Source: Ischnura elegans | Lineage: Eukaryota > Arthropoda > Insecta > Odonata > Coenagrionidae | DNA: 64,000 nt | Assembly (NCBI RefSeq): GCF_921293095.1 | Contig: NC_060251.1 | Coordinates: 38,297,644 to 38,361,643, forward strand | Direction: 5' to 3' | Shown here: in pieces, positions 35,421 through 47,500 of the stretch | Layout: each line of letters begins with the position of its first letter | How positions within the stretch are numbered: position 1 is the first letter of the stretch | The notes under the pieces: model-generated | What the model saw: the letters and a program-made list of their open reading frames with translations, nothing else | Database searches by the model: none | What the model was told of the DNA's origin: nothing | Program-made: the position numbers and the translations under genes

Positions 35421-35524
35421 TTAATCACCTGTCCTATTAAACTCAACGCGACGATACCTTTCTCTTCTTCCCGTTAGTTCCCGTTTTTCGACGATTGTCT
35501 TCATCGGACTATCTTGAATCTCGA
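35421..35524. repeat. 104-bp direct repeat (second copy of 34781-34884)
   Basis: Both copies begin TTAATCACCTGTCCTATTAA and end ATCTTGAATCTCGA, with one or two differences. The second copy joins the rest of the LINE. Between the copies lies AT-rich sequence that ends CACCTAAGGG before the TTAA. Confidence 0.75.
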
Positions 35525-35888
35525 TGTGGCCGAAAAAGTTGTCCCGTCTTCTTCTAAGGGTTTTTAGAAGACTTCTCGTTCCTCTCATTGCTTACTATGT
35601 CGATCCATTTGATCTTCATCAGTTTCCGAGGGCACCACATTTAGAATGCTTCCTCTCGTGACTTTTCTGCACCTGTCAATGTCCAAGCCTCGCTCCCATA
35701 CAGAAAAATGCTCCATATGCAGCAACCGTTAAGTTGTTTCCATACTTGTGTACTTGTATTTGTAGCTGTGAGTAGATTCTTCTCTTTGTATGCGAATATC
35801 TTTCTTTCTCCTTGCCTTTGGTATCGTTGGTTAATCGGCTTCCTTATAAACAAAACTCTTTAATTTATTCAAGCTTTTATTTACCTAT

Positions 35889-35980
35889 TCATGGTGAAAC
35901 AAAACACAGTACTATTCCACAAACTTGTTTTTGGTAAAATAAAAGTTTGTGGAATAGTACTGTGTTTTTTTTCACCATGA
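35889..35980. repeat. Hairpin within LINE remnant
   Basis: TCATGGTGAAACAAAACACA and CAGTACTATTCCACAAACTT are inverted after a 16-bp loop (right arm 35943-35980). A near-perfect palindrome with 38-bp arms. Confidence 0.7.
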
Positions 35981-36499
35981 ATATATCATCGTTCCACCAA
36001 GTAACGCCCAAATCAGTTGATTTTATTTTATTTACCTAGTTTTATGTTTGCCCTAGCTTCCTATCTTTTGCTGCATATTAGTACCTTTGTCTTCTTTTTG
36101 TTGATTTTCAGCTGATATCTAAGCATTATCTTTCCTATATTTATCTGAGTCTTTTTCAAAACATTCCCTGTCGGACAAGACTGCTATGTCATTAGGAAAT
36201 CGCAGCATACTACTTTCTCCGTAGATATTGACACCCAAAGCCTTCTCTTTCATTTCATATGTATCGAAATTTTCAGTTCTCTATGGTCAGCAGTTTGTCA
36301 TTCCCAATTTTAGTTCAGATTAACTGGTAAACGGAAGGAAATCATTGTGGAACGATATGAAGTAGTCGATTCACAAGTTGTCTCCTGATAATTTAAAGAA
36401 TTAGATGCAGTAACATTCCTCAAAAAGCTACTTTATCTCTTCCTTCGGTGCGAATTGTTCTTTTTTCCCGCTAGGCTCAATAGCCCTCCGCGCTGCTTC

Positions 36500-38300
36500 C
36501 GTAAAGGCATTCTATTTTAAGTGCCGGACTAACGCCTGTCGAAAATGAATGAGCTAGATGTCGAATTTTTATTGTGCCCAAAGGGGAGAACTGAGCCACT
36601 GCTCATTGAACGTAAAAAATCTGTTGCACTTTGGCCACTGTGGGTGAAGGGGGAATACCATTTCTCTCTGCACGAGTGAAATTTCAATGTGGAAATAGGC
36701 GTTGATTGGATCAAGATCCTCTATCTGCTAACGCAGAGCACATTACTCACAACTTATCGATTTTTCCGAATATTTCCCCTGAATTTAATTTTACTAAGGA
36801 CCTTGCTAAATAAAGGTGCAGTAGAAAAAAAGGTTTAGTAGAAAATAATTGGTTCAGAAATAAATACCGGATCGGTCTATTGAACCGATGTACCGAGATA
36901 GTACAGATTCAATAGATCGGCCAAAGCATACTGTTTTCTCAAATGCACCCTTTTTTCAGAACGGTGAACCAATTTAAGATTTCCTCAACCGAACAGGCCT
37001 AGATAAGGGTATTTCTAGATTACCACTCGATTAAACACTAGTAAGCGCACAATCACGTTCTGAATGGTCATCATAAAATCTTTTGCTGGCCGAAACATAC
37101 GACCGACTAAACTGGATAAGATTTCTATTGACATTACCTATTCGTGTGATTAGCCGAAGAAAAATAGAATAGTTCTAAAACAAAACTCTTAATACCTTTA
37201 AAAATTGACAATTATCTTCCGTCACTGCTTCACATTCAATTAACCAAAGATTGCAGTGAACCAATTAATTTTTTCCTGCAAAAGCCTCGTGCTTTTTATG
37301 CGTCAAATAAAAAATTAACGTGAATTGCAATCGATGGTTATTTGGTAGCACAGCGATTGAGCTCACCTGTTTTGTGCAAGATTTCAAAATTTAAGCCCTA
37401 AGTTTGTACTTCATTTTATTCTATTCATTTTACTTCCGTACTTCTTAGAAGTTACTCCATCCTGAAAAAAATTGGCAGTGCAAAAGACAAGGGCGCTGAG
37501 ATAAAGGAGTGTGACCGGTGGCTCACATCTGAAATCTTCCTCTTCAATGCTACTTTATTGTCTTGCTAAAAGTATTTTGGAGGAATTTTTTAATGCTTTG
37601 TTCATTCGTTCTTATGAAACTAATGTATAGAAATGATAATAGAAATAGGCGCTTAAAATGTATATTTTTGTTCCCCTGAAACAACAGAATGGACCTCTTT
37701 GCAGTCGTATCCGATAGTTGAATGCTTTACACATGGTATTTGTGGTGGAGTAATATTGCTCGTTTTAAGGGTACAGAATGAGCTGAGAAATATAGAGGAT
37801 TAAAAAAAAAGCATTCTCATTTTTACGTGCACTGTTTGACTTCTGAGATATGAAGAAAAAAATCTTATATTTTAGAATTTATAAGAGGTAAAGGCTCTAC
37901 AATGCTATATCATATATCTTTGCATTGGGACAGGTTCAGGCTATTTTCTGAGACGTCTGATGGGACAGTTATTAGCATTTTGATGGATAGCCATAATATT
38001 TTTTTTATTCTAAAGCAGTTCATACCAACTTTGGAAAGAGCTTTCAGTATCATAAAGTTATGCATCTTTTACCGTTCTTTTTAACAACTTAGTCTTGTCA
38101 AAAATTTGGATAATTTTTATTAAATAATTGGTTTTGAACATTTGATGATAGTTTTTGTGATAGTTTTAATAATAAGTTATACAGCACAGGTATTTGTTGA
38201 TTAAAGTGGAGTTTATGGCCAACATTTTTCATTTATCTGCTAAATTTTACATTTTATATTCCGAGTTCATTTTCATTCACTCTGCTGTCGTGAATTGTTG
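36500..38300. other. Intergenic stretch between genes B and A, nothing firm
   Basis: It contains an imperfect palindrome near 36860-36930 (GATCGGTCTATTGAACC and its inverse) and AT-rich sequence. No supported coding exon. It forms the region 3' of gene B. Confidence 0.4.
38117..38122 (-). terminator. Possible polyadenylation signal of gene B
   Basis: AATAAA on the minus strand, about 280 bp downstream of the gene B stop. It lies in AT-rich sequence where chance matches are common. Confidence 0.3.
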
Positions 38301-38400
38301 CCAAGTTTTGATTGTTCTCCTTGGATTTTTGACGGATTATGAAGTCTTTGCTGGAAAATTCACCTTTGAATTTCTGCTTGGGGATATGATTTGATGAGTC

Positions 38401-38561
38401 TCACTGGTGACAATGTCTGTAGTATGTCTTCGAATTTTTTTCCGTGAATAGATAGGGATTTTTCTTGGTTGGACATTTGAAGCCTTGATAGAAGATATCT
38501 TCCAGTGTCTTAGTTTTATTGCCCACTGGCTCCAGCATATTGTTCCAAAGAATTCGTGCCG
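38401..38561 (-). CDS. PLB1-like: Gene B exon 7 (C-terminus and stop)
   Basis: The acceptor CATTTGCAG gives AARILWNNMLEPVGNKTKTL, then KCPTKKNPYLFTEKN and a TGA at 38403-38401. The LWNNMLEPVG motif matches gene A exon 7, and the 161-nt length is the same. No membrane anchor is encoded. Confidence 0.9.
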
Positions 38562-41500
38562 CTGCAAATGAAAATAAAGTATCTGTTATCAACGTATACA
38601 GTTAAACGGAGACGTCTCACTAGCAGATATATTTTGGGGTCTTAGATAAGGAGTTTGAGGAAATGAGGAATGTTTCCGCAGTACAAGTTATTAGCTGATG
38701 ATAGGCGTAGCTTGATAATGCAAACATTTGTGATGGGGTCTTTTATTAAACACGTCATCAGTGCCTTGAAGGCGCCACTAGTAACGGAACAGTGCATATT
38801 TATTGGTCAGTAATGCGGTTTTTTGTAACCTGATAGATATCAATAGTAATTGAAACTTCAAGTTTTTATTAAAGCTGCGCACTATACTGTTGATCATTCT
38901 TAGATTTTGTTGCTATTATTGCCGATTGTCATTGGATTAGAAGTCTGATGAATTATTTTTTTCCTGTGTATTAAGATGTAACAAATATAAAGGTACATAA
39001 GTGCACATATGAGAGTCAACCAAACAACAAAATCACCTTGTAAACAACAAATATATATATATGATCTTAGGTTTTCCCGGCGTATCAGTTGCAGAAAAGT
39101 TTCTCGGGTTTTCCACCGGTTGATGTCGTCCATGTCTCCCCTGAGGATGATCGGCAAGTCGCGGATCGAAACGTCGGGAGACATGGACGACATCAACCGG
39201 TGGAAAACCCGAGAAACTTTTCTGCAACAAATATATAATTTTTTCCGTTGATGATTCTTGGAATACTTGCTACGGCACGGGAATACAGGTAGCGTCTATG
39301 GAATATTCGCTTTAAGGACCCAAAGAGCTCTGTGAAGTCTAGATATTAGTGAAATTAATCACAGCGCTTGGGTTAATAATATTTTAATCTATTTGTGAAA
39401 AATTCATTTCCTTGTGCATTTTACCACTCATTTTGCAGATCCTAAGAATGGCTTAGTAACTAAGGCGAATGTACCTTTGCAGTCATCGTAATGAGGTCGA
39501 TTCTAGCTCTTAATGATAACTACATCAGCATATAAGGGCATTTATTAAGGTGATGATATCTAGCTTGATGAAATAATGTCTTACCTAATGCTGAGCCTCG
39601 CTGGTTGAGATGAAAACAATCTGCAGTCAAAATTGGCAAAGTGGGTGTGAACACTTTTGAGAATACTCGACTCTCTGGCGCTCCCCTCAATGGTGCATTA
39701 GTTGACAAGAAAAATGGTTGCCAAACCACAGTAAAGTCATCTTTATTCTTGTAGCGGTCATCACAAGCCTGCAAATAAATGGTTTTTAGTTTCGACTCGA
39801 TACAGTGAATGAAAATGAATTTCACCAAAATTGTCTCATTTTGTATCATTTCTCATCAGAGAGGTCACGTTTCTTAGTGGATGCTTAAGTTTGGATAAAA
39901 AGATAGTATTGAGCCGGAAAAAATGCATGAAATATTTTTGTACATGGTAACGCATACAAGGTGCCATGAGATATTGATTAAAATCTTCGGAGATTTTATT
40001 CATCATGGCTTATTCTGTCAGTTGAGTTCCTCTGTCTTATCATTTTTTTTTCGATTATCTCTTTTACTGCTCGTAAATTTAAATATAATGCGTAGGAATT
40101 GAGCTTTATATCCTCAAAAATTTGTCATGTATATGGAATGAAAAATCTCAGTCGGCCGTATAACATCTCCCAAGAGCATGTTTTCATTGATAAACCAAAC
40201 ATTTACACCAGTTTTCATAAAAAAACCGATTCGGCGAACTCATGTTTGGAGTTGTGTGGAATAACATGCGTACAAGTTGATGACCTCGCACCTTGGTAAT
40301 TCCATTGAAATCCTCGATGAGAGTAAATTTTCCATATTAGTCAGTGGCGTAACTATTGGGGGGATAAGGGGTTATAGATCTGCCCGAAAGCCTCAGAGGG
40401 ATAAATAAATTATTAATGTTTTTCCTGTATCGAAAATATACAAATGTTTTCCCAGTTCCAATGATTTCTCGGGGAATTTCGAGTGAAACCCAAGCATGAA
40501 AACTTTTCCTAGACCCTCCGTTGTCTGGGGAGTGGGATACCCCCCTAAATTCCCCCATCCCAAAGCATATTTCTAGTTTATTTACTGATATTAATATTAC
40601 TCAGTTAATGTAATACCAGCTCTTTCTCTTTCTTCTGATATTCTCTGACGACAGCAGACATTTTTGCTATGTTATCCTCAAGATCAGGTGTCACTAGCAA
40701 ACATGGGCAGATGACTTGTCTTATTAATTCACAGGCTCTTGACCCCGGGGGGGGGGGGAATAAGGGGTATAGATCTAAGCCTCAGAGGGATAAAAAAATA
40801 TTAATGTTTTCCCTGTATCGAAAATACAGGGTCGTATCCAGAAGTAGCAGGACTGTTATTTTTCCGCGCGGGTGGAAATATTGAGGGGGGTCTGAAGGAC
40901 CGGATTTTGTGGTGGGGGACCTTGGGAAGAGGTTTCGACGTTAATTAGTTGAGTGTGGACTACTGTTTTCGTGACCTCCTGTTTAAACGCCTCGTCGTCA
41001 GTTGCGATGGAGCAAAATTTAAAGCAGCGGTACGCCATCAAGTTTTGCTACAAACTTGGAAAATCGGCAACCGAAACCTAGAAAATGCTTACTCAGGCCT
41101 ACAAGGAGGATACCATGAGCCGTTCCTTGATATTTGAGTGGCACAAGTTGTTTCGGGAGGGCAGGGAGCTTGTCGAGGACAACCAACGTGCCGGGCGTCC
41201 GTCAACCTCGAAATCGAAAGTGAAATCGATGTTGATTGCATTTTTCAACCGTCGTGGTGTTGTCCATAAGGAGTTTGTACCTCCTGGACATACTGTAAAT
41301 GCAAGATTTTACGTTGAAGTGCTCACACGGCTGCCAAATCGGATCACACGCGTGCGACCAGACCTGGTGGGGAATTGGAAGCTGCACCGTGACAATGCAC
41401 CGTGCCACGGCGCGTGGATTGTGAGGGATCTCCTGGCCAAATTCGGCATTTCCACGTTGCCTATATTGAAGATTATTAAGTAGATGTATCAAAATGTTCA

Positions 41501-44500
41501 ATAAATCAATTAAAAAAAAATCATTCCTACTACTTTTGTAAACCACCCTGTATACTAATGTTTTCACAGTTGCGATGTTTTCCCGCGGAATTTTGAGTGA
41601 TAACCAAATGTTAAGAGCCAAAATGATGTAAAATGCATTTCCAGGCATGCCAACTTTCCCCCGTCTTCTGGGGGAGGGGGTTCGCCCTCATAAGTTCCCC
41701 CATCCCCCAAAGCATATTCCTAATTACTTTACTGATATTAATATTATAACTCAATTATTGTAATACCAGCTCTTCCTCTTTCTTCTGATATTCTCTGACG
41801 ACTGCTGACATTTTTGCTATGTTATCCTCAAGATCAGGTGTCACTAGCAAACATGGGCAGGTGACTTGTCTTAGGATTTCGCAGGCTCTTGACCCCTGAT
41901 ATCTTGCAGAGAGAGTTGTATCTGTTGAAAAAATTACATTATCCTCTTTGATTATCGACTCATTTATTACTGATACGAAATCTCAGTTGCATTATTCACG
42001 GCTCCAAGTAGGCATCACATTATCTTTCTTATGAGGACTTACCTAGGACTGAAATGAGATTTACAAATGTCTTTGGGAAGTTTTCCTGGATGAAGTCCAA
42101 AACCTCTTGGAGACGGGTTTTATGTGCATCCGGTGAATTTCGTACTGTATCAGTGCAATGATATGAGCATATATTATTATGACCTATTAATATGTTTATT
42201 AGCTGGAGGAAAAAAGTGAATAAAATATTATTTTGTGCTGTTTAGGAGATGATTGACATTGTTACAAACATAAAATATGCTGTCATATAGTCACCTTCCA
42301 ATCCTCTTCCATATTGACTTTAGGATCTTCCACACTTTTATTGTACAAATACATGGCCTGAGCGAGTATATCGTTATCAATGGATCCAGAAACAGCTACA
42401 TTGAGTTGGGCAGGTTTGGAGAAAAAAGTGCCTTTTCCAGTTGAGTAGCCGTATAAATCAGAATTAAATACTTTTAAGATGTTTGGCAGAGTAGTGTATT
42501 CTCTCCAAGTTTTTTCACCTCCTGAAAAAGTGAAAACATTTGGATATTAATATATATTTTAAAAAGTTACATGTAAAAATTAATGTTTCATCATCAAAAT
42601 TGAGTATGTTGATGCATGAATTATTGCAAGGTTAATATTTTAGGTTGCTAAATTGATAAAAAATTTGAATAAATGGTGTGATGAGAGGATTATTAATAAA
42701 ATGAATTATATATTTGGAGCCACATTGTTACACTTTCGGTAGGACCAAAGGCAGTCGGAATTAGAATTTCCTTATGAGACTGTTAGACTCAGCGAATTAA
42801 CGCGCTTTTCATTCGACTTCATTTGCGACTAAAATTCTGGTTTAGAACCAGAAAATAGAAACGTTGCCGGACGAGGAGGCACTTTAAGTTTGTAATACTC
42901 ACTTATTATCTTTCAAACCATAAAAGCACACGAGTAACAAACTCACTTGTCCAGAGTTATTACCCAGATTGATAATCGATAGCGACGACACGCACTGTTA
43001 CCTCACAAATCAAAGTAACAAAACTTGCAAATTCAATTTCCCAGGAAAAGAAAAGAACTCATTGCGAAAACTAAAGGGTAGCTTCCTTCGTCAAAGAAAA
43101 CGAAACGTATTGGGCTTCGTTACCAACTATAAGAGGGCTATTCTGTATCTTGGGGGCGCTTTATTGCGCCGCCGCTATTTCCCTCTTTCAAATGGCATCG
43201 ATTTTTATTCAGCAAATTGCATCGCGTTATATTACGCCGATTTAGGGGGCGTAATATATCGCCCCCGTGAAATCTGTAGTCGGTATGAAAATTAGTGGAG
43301 GGCAAATAATACAAGTCGAGTAACTCATTAAGTTATTTATAAATATCTAATTATTAGACATAATAATGATTAAAATATCTTTTTTTAATTATTCCATCGT
43401 TATCTAGCGGTCAGCGAAAGCCAGTTTTAGGTTTTATGATATTACCTGCAAATCCAAGATCTCCGAGCTCCGAGAGCAAGATACAAATGACGGTCGAAAA
43501 CAGTTCCGCGCATTGTAGACGGCGAAAATTTCTTACAGTATTTATGATCAAGCTCATCAGCAGAGAATGGGATTTAACATGAAAATACTTAATAAATGCC
43601 CTTGCGAGCATTCTATCACACAGCACAGACAGCACCGCTGCAATTGACAATGCATACTAATATATGTGATTTCCAACGGAAGAAAGGGGCAAATAAACAG
43701 AATGATTGCTCGAAACACGGAAACATTTAATGAATTATTCATCATAAAACTGCATACATTTCATTTCAACATCATTCCTCCGGCGGCATATCACAAATTT
43801 ACACTGTACCTACCGCAGTATATTTAGTACGAGTCATATCAACGCTAAGTTGTTTGAAGTAACATGGAAATGGTATCAAAATGCAAACATGATAACACTT
43901 CCATAATCATTGCTCGAGAAATTGGCATTAGAAACCGTAAAGTATGTCACACGAGTTCACAATCACTACACTCGCGATGATTCCTTCCATGACATCCACG
44001 TAATCTATACAACAGCTGTTTTCCTCAACGAATGTATTTAAGCTGGCCTAAAATGTGATTTCAAGTGACAAAAATGTTTTATCATTAAATAAATACCCTT
44101 GTGGACAACTGTGGATTAACTGTGGACATCGTAGAATTAGGGCGAGCAATGCGGCAAACGAAGTTAACAAGCCGTGGCTGAAGATGAACGTACTAGTAAA
44201 AATAATTTCGTCACCACTAATCATAACAGTATAATCATTATAGGCGTAGGTGAACGAATAGTGCGTAGCGGACGAAGTCCTCTTCAAGACAATTATACTT
44301 GTAAATTCCGATATATTAAGCTCAAAAATTGGTGATATTCTTCCGTCGACGACTGTTGAACCCTTGAATATAGACGCTTATTTACTCCGGCTAGAAAATA
44401 TCCGATAGAAAAAGAGCAAAATCTCCAAACACAAGCCACATCGTATTTTTAACTTCTTCCCGGGCTGCCGAGTATCCTGCTGCGTTTTCGCAGTGTCTCA

Positions 44501-47500
44501 TTTGTTTATTGCAAAGAATCGAGAAATATGATTGGACGTGTACAAAACTCCGCCCCTGGTAGGGGCCGCTATCGGAATAACGCGAGCCAAATGCTGGCGT
44601 TATTGTCGATGCTATAAAGCGACCCCAAATTCCGCTTAGGGGCCGCTATTTTGAGAGAGTGAATCGGGGGGGCGTAATATTGCCACAGAAATAGCATCTT
44701 CGTCGTGATAGCGGAGCCGCTATCTGTTACAGAATAGCCCTGTAAGTGTACCTATTCATAATATAAAAATTATTTTGTTTTAGAAATGCCAGTTTAGACG
44801 AATGTTAATGGTCAATTTTAACCTTTGAAATTTACCTTTTAATTTGAAGAAGACCAGATTGGCCCATGTGACGCCACTCCACGTGACTTCACAGGGGCCT
44901 AAATGCTATACGAGTAGTCAGGATTTTTACATCGTCTGAGATTACCAATGCATGCATGAGGCACAGAGATCAGGGAAACATCTCTTAATAACCACTTATT
45001 AAAATTGTCTAAGGTCGGAAAGTTTCCTTCGTTTGCTATGGTATATTAATAACCGTGAATTAAGCCAAGCGCTACCTGCTAGCCGGGTACTCTGCTACCT
45101 GCTAGCAGCCTGCATCGTTTCGGCGCTCATAGCCCCGCATCAAGGTGGCCTTACGCAACAGCAGCCAGACGTCACACGGGCTTTTCCCAGCATTCATACT
45201 TAGCCGTCGCGTTTTTGCGCGCTTGAAAATTTTCACTTTTCGTTTAATCACGAAAAATCGATATCGTGATTTGAAAATCTAAAATAGGGAGTCAGGAGTA
45301 ATAATCAGGAGTTTGAAAGAATAATCAGGAGAATCTTTTGATTTAGGCAGTAAAAATACAATCGGAAACCACCCTAATAATAAGTACATACGGTGAAACA
45401 TCGGGAGCGACGATACGTACAACCGAACCCCACTATTTTCATGACAACACTTCTTTTTGTTATTTTCGTGTCGTCAACAGGAATGGCTGTCCATTATCAC
45501 AGGTCCCTCATAATAGGGTGGTTTCCTATTATTTTGTTTGCCTGCAATGTCTAAACCTGCAATGTTTCTAGTATTTTCTTTTCCGACGAGCAAGTTGGGG
45601 CTAAGTAATTAAAATATAAGGTAAGAGAAGATATTGAAATCATGGTTTCTTTCCAGGTAAAAGAATTGATATTTTTTCGTGTTGCATGATTATCCACAAC
45701 GTGTGGCATTCCGCGTACTAAATTGTAGTAATACCTTTTACATTTCCGGCTCCCATAACGAGGGGCATGATAATACAAAGTAGAAACACAAAAAAATTGC
45801 TGGGTCCGGAATAACACACTTTTATTACACGTCTGGGTTCTGGGGGCATGGTTAACTGTTTAGTTAGATTTATTGGTACTCAAGCGCTAGCCATGAGGAA
45901 TGAAAATAGTTTTTCATGTTGAATTTTATTGTTTTCAAGATTCAAGGATATATTAAAAAAAATTAATGTAATTATCTATTCAAAGAGAAGAAATAACGGT
46001 TAATCGGTCCGAGGCATTTCGTGCATGGAATAAGTTTAAGTAGCGTGTCTACCTCCAATGTAGATCTATTTAATATTACTTTAGCGGCTAACATTTCTAT
46101 AATAAGCTTTTTATTCTAACTTGTGACGCTTTAATTCCTGCACTTTTCATCATATTTGCAGTACTTATTACGATTGCTACTTTTATCAACTATGGAAAAA
46201 TTTGAGCATTTTATTCATAAATTGGAGCGTTGATAAGTACCAAAATTGACCGATATGTTGTTAATAATAGATTGTTAAGTAATAAATATTGTATGTATCA
46301 GTGATTACCACCTGAATTTTCAAATACATACTTGACATGCAGTAGTTTGCTGAAAATGGTATTTTTCCGGCCAATTTTAGTCTAATGTTGAAGTGTTAAT
46401 CTATCCTCGATGTTTTAGAGAGCCTTTGTCTTTATGGAGGAAATTGTGGACTCTTCATTCAGTCCGTTAAGTCAGCAATTTTCTAGACGGCTAGGTTATT
46501 ATTCAAGTAGTTTTTCTCAGTGCAGATTCTTTAAAATTCAGCAGCAGCAGCATTCTTCCTCTTGATACCGTTTAGGGGTACGTAGGCAAAAAGAAAGCTT
46601 GATGTGTGTATAATGTTAACGATTCATAGATTTTTTTCTTTTTGTAGCTCTAATGGCCATTTAGACGGTATTGATAATCATTGCTTGCAGCATTCATCCT
46701 ATGTTGACAAAATTCTATGATTTTCTGACTGTGCCTTCTATCACTAATATTTGGTTTACACATCTTTGAATAATTTAAGTATACCGGGACTAGCCACGGT
46801 GATAGCGAGCTTTCCGAAGTCACTCGCAATGCAGAAATTGTGCGAAAATCCACAGAGAAATAATCATTCGCCTTGAATAGGATCTGAATCATGATCAGGA
46901 TTTTCCGGCCAAATTCTTTAGCCAGTCAAGCTACCGAGGCGTCAATTTTTCCTGTGGAAATTTGAGGTCAACAGATGACAAGGTGGAATGGACTGCTGAG
47001 TATATTATGCGACTAGCAGTCCAAGTCGTGCGCATGGCGCAACAGCCGGAGAGCAAAGACCGAACTTTGAGCACAAAGAGGTTTTCGCTCTTGACCTATT
47101 TAAGTTTACCGGGACTAGCCACGGTGATAACTTTTACGAGAGTCACCCGTAATGCACAAAGGGCATAGCCGAGTAAAGAGGGTGAAAAGTCCCCCCTCCG
47201 GGATTTTTCCCGTACTTTGGGTGTGCGATTTGGGATCAAATTGGACAAACCTCCCCATATTTACAGCCCGCTAGAGGCCCACCAGGGCCGGCAAGTTCGA
47301 AAATACGATTATTACTCTTTTTTTAATATCTCTGTCAAGAAGGCATATTTTTTAATGCGGTTTTCGTCATTTGAAACCTTATTTAATGGAGCACATTTCA
47401 AATGGTGGGCCTCTAGCGGGCTGGAAATGTAGGGAGGTTTGTCCTATTTGATCTCAAATCGCATACCCCAAGTATGGGAAAAATCCCGGAGGGGGGTCTT

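Larger units (their letters stand above)
34781..36300 (-). pseudogene. RTE-like LINE reverse transcriptase fragment, interrupted
   Basis: On the minus strand, from about 36230: SSMLRFPNDIAVLSDRECFE (cf. the F-x-DDIA motif), then KSTKRRQRY-type sequence, a hairpin, NGCCIWSIFLYGSEAWTLTG, WCPRKLMKIKWIDIVSNER and RRRRDNFFGHIEIQDSPMKT. This is the C-terminal half of an RTE-type ORF with stops. The last 104 bp occurs twice (34781-34884 and 35421-35524), separated by an AT-rich insert. Confidence 0.7.
40359..41896. repeat. Tandem duplication spanning part of gene B intron 5 and exon 5
   Basis: Unit 1 is about 40359-40746. Unit 2 is about 40747-41896 and contains a 724-bp mariner-type insertion. Shared landmarks are ATAAGGGG-TATAGATCT, CCTCAGAGGGATAAA, CTGTATCGAAAATA, CCCCCATCCC-AAAGCATAT and the exon 5 segment. 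Unit 1 keeps the uninterrupted insertion site. Confidence 0.8.

Noticed and set aside
41202-41648. 148-aa minus-strand frame
   Set aside because: It is antisense to the mariner transposase remnant, whose plus-strand motifs are clear.
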